Source: CAYGZQ01 sp964354375 [NCBI: uncultured Planctomycetota bacterium]
GTDB taxonomy: Bacteria; JAJVIF01; JAPKYR01
DNA length: 7,177 bases
Assembly (NCBI GenBank): GCA_964354375.1
Contig: CAYGZQ010000068.1
Location: forward strand, 1 to 7,177
Reading direction: 5' to 3'
Made by a program: the position numbers and the translations under genes. Below are positions 6,761-7,177 of this stretch, one piece after another. Below the pieces are notes generated by a model, which saw nothing but the letters and a program-made list of their open reading frames with translations, was not told the DNA's origin and ran no database searches. Positions within the stretch are counted from its first letter, which is position 1; each line of letters starts with the position of its first letter.

Positions 6761-6810
6761 TCCGCCACAATCCGCCACAAGCTCGAAGACTCGCTTGTGG
6801 CGGGCACCCG
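6761..6810 (-). repeat. Interspersed palindromic element, copy C (inverted)
   Basis: Read on the minus strand, the copy starts CGGGTGCC and continues with GCCACAAGCGAGTCTTCGA and later GGCGGATTGTGG, matching copy A (6394-6447) block for block in the opposite orientation. TCCGCCACAA is duplicated in tandem at 6761-6770 and 6771-6780. CCGCCACAAGC (6772-6782) and GCTTGTGGCGG (6793-6803) form a perfect 11-bp stem whose 10-nt loop holds TCGAAGACTC. Confidence 0.75.
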
Positions 6811-6823
6811 GACATGTAATGGC

Positions 6824-6865
6824 GGGCACAGACACGTTCGACTTCGTCTCATTCAGTCTGTGCCC
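6824..6865. repeat. Hairpin GGGCACAGAC/GTCTGTGCCC
   Basis: Perfect 10-bp inverted arms (6824-6833 and 6856-6865) are separated by 22 nt. There is no T-run on either side, so it is not a standard intrinsic terminator. It lies between copy C and the 87-bp array and looks like another palindromic repeat. Confidence 0.6.
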
Positions 6866-6867
6866 GG

Positions 6868-6950
6868 CCCCCCTGTAGTCCCCCCCAAGGGGGGGACGGT
6901 TAATACATAAACTTCCTCCAACTCCGCAATTGACGCCGCTCCTCCAAAAC
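6868..6950. repeat. Degenerate first unit of the 87-bp array with an inverted GC box
   Basis: At 6868-6896 the order is C6, six bases, C7-AA-G7. Its reverse complement reads C7-TT-G7, six bases, G6, exactly the layout of the box at 6956-6983. The following spacer (about 6899-6950, containing CCGCAATTGACGCCGCTCCT) runs in the same direction as the spacers of the later units. The unit therefore has an inverted box joined to a direct spacer. Confidence 0.7.
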
Positions 6951-7177
6951 CCCATCCCCCCCTTGGGGGGGATCATAGGGGGGCTATTAATCCAACACAT
7001 TCCCACCAAACCCGCAATTGATGCCGCTCCTAAAGACCTCATCCCCCCCTTGGGGGGGATCATAGGGGGGCTATTAATCCAACACATTCCCACCAAACCC
7101 GCAATTGATGCCGCTCCTAAAGACCCCATCCCCCCCTTGGGGGGGATCATAGGGGGGCTATTAATCCAACACATTCC
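6951..7177. repeat. 87-bp tandem repeat array (two full units and one cut by the window edge)
   Basis: Units start at 6951, 7038 and 7125 with an exact 87-bp period; the third is cut off at the window end. Each contains ATCCCCCCC-TT-GGGGGGGAT (9-bp arms), then ATCATA-like bases and G6, followed by a spacer with CTATTAATCCAACACATTCC and GCAATTGATGCCGCTCCT. The visible copies are almost identical. Because 87 is divisible by three, the minus strand reads as a repeating 29-residue frame, which I regard as incidental. Confidence 0.85.

Larger units (their letters stand above)
6385..7177. other. Non-coding repeat cluster
   Basis: I see no convincing gene in this 793-bp stretch. Open frames here follow the repeats and lack ribosome sites or domain sense. 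It contains a likely terminator, three copies of a CGAGTCTTCGA element, hairpins built from CCCGGC[AT]TCGC arms, another hairpin at 6824-6865, and an 87-bp tandem array reaching the right edge. The repeat families are listed separately. Confidence 0.7.

Noticed and set aside
6671-7174. Minus-strand frame with a 29-residue repeat (MCWINSPPMIPPKGG and so on) as a repeat protein
   Set aside because: The frame follows the 87-bp DNA repeat, whose length happens to be divisible by three, and continues through unrelated hairpin repeats. It has no ribosome site or signal peptide.
6951-7177. CRISPR array
   Set aside because: The whole 87-bp unit is conserved, including the would-be spacers, so it is a simple tandem repeat. 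No cas gene is in view.

Overview
The window looks like chromosomal DNA of a Gram-negative, moderately GC-rich bacterium with many secreted proteins, probably an uncultured lineage. This rests on two outer-membrane-type lipoproteins with PKD, PPC-type and metallopeptidase domains, a Sec-exported HEAT-repeat protein, and a dense patch of short palindromic intergenic repeats. No marker gene is present, so I do not assign a phylum.

Layout. (1) Positions 1-1477, minus strand: the N-terminal 492 codons of a lipoprotein that runs off the left edge. It carries a long N-terminal module followed by a PKD domain, and has a good sigma70-type promoter (1539-1567). (2) 1600-2391, minus strand: a polytopic inner-membrane protein. 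(3) 2392-2745: a divergent intergenic region with a perfect 20-bp palindrome and candidate promoters for both directions. (4) 2746-5742, plus strand: a 998-residue lipoprotein with the same N-terminal module as the first, then three 124-residue PPC-like repeats and a C-terminal metzincin-like metallopeptidase. (5) 5782-6384, plus strand: a small exported HEAT-repeat protein 39 nt downstream, probably in the same operon. (6) 6385-7177: no convincing gene. This stretch holds a likely terminator, three families of palindromic or interspersed repeats, and an 87-bp tandem array that continues past the right edge.

The main biological point is the paralogy between the two lipoproteins. They share about 355 residues with very similar conserved blocks (LWGY, THPFPG, G-[FY]-D-V-R-G, DGYTRW, NPYK) but carry different C-terminal cargo. 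I do not recognise this module as a named family. It may be a lineage-specific surface-display domain that lipidated proteins use to present different effector domains. The metallopeptidase has a complete HExxH and Met-turn but Glu where the third metzincin zinc ligand is normally His or Asp.

The right-hand 0.8 kb is a repeat cluster. A roughly 50-bp element occurs in inverted orientation at 6394 and 6810 and brackets two long-loop hairpins. Immediately beyond lies the 87-bp array, whose first C7-TT-G7 box is inverted relative to the later copies.
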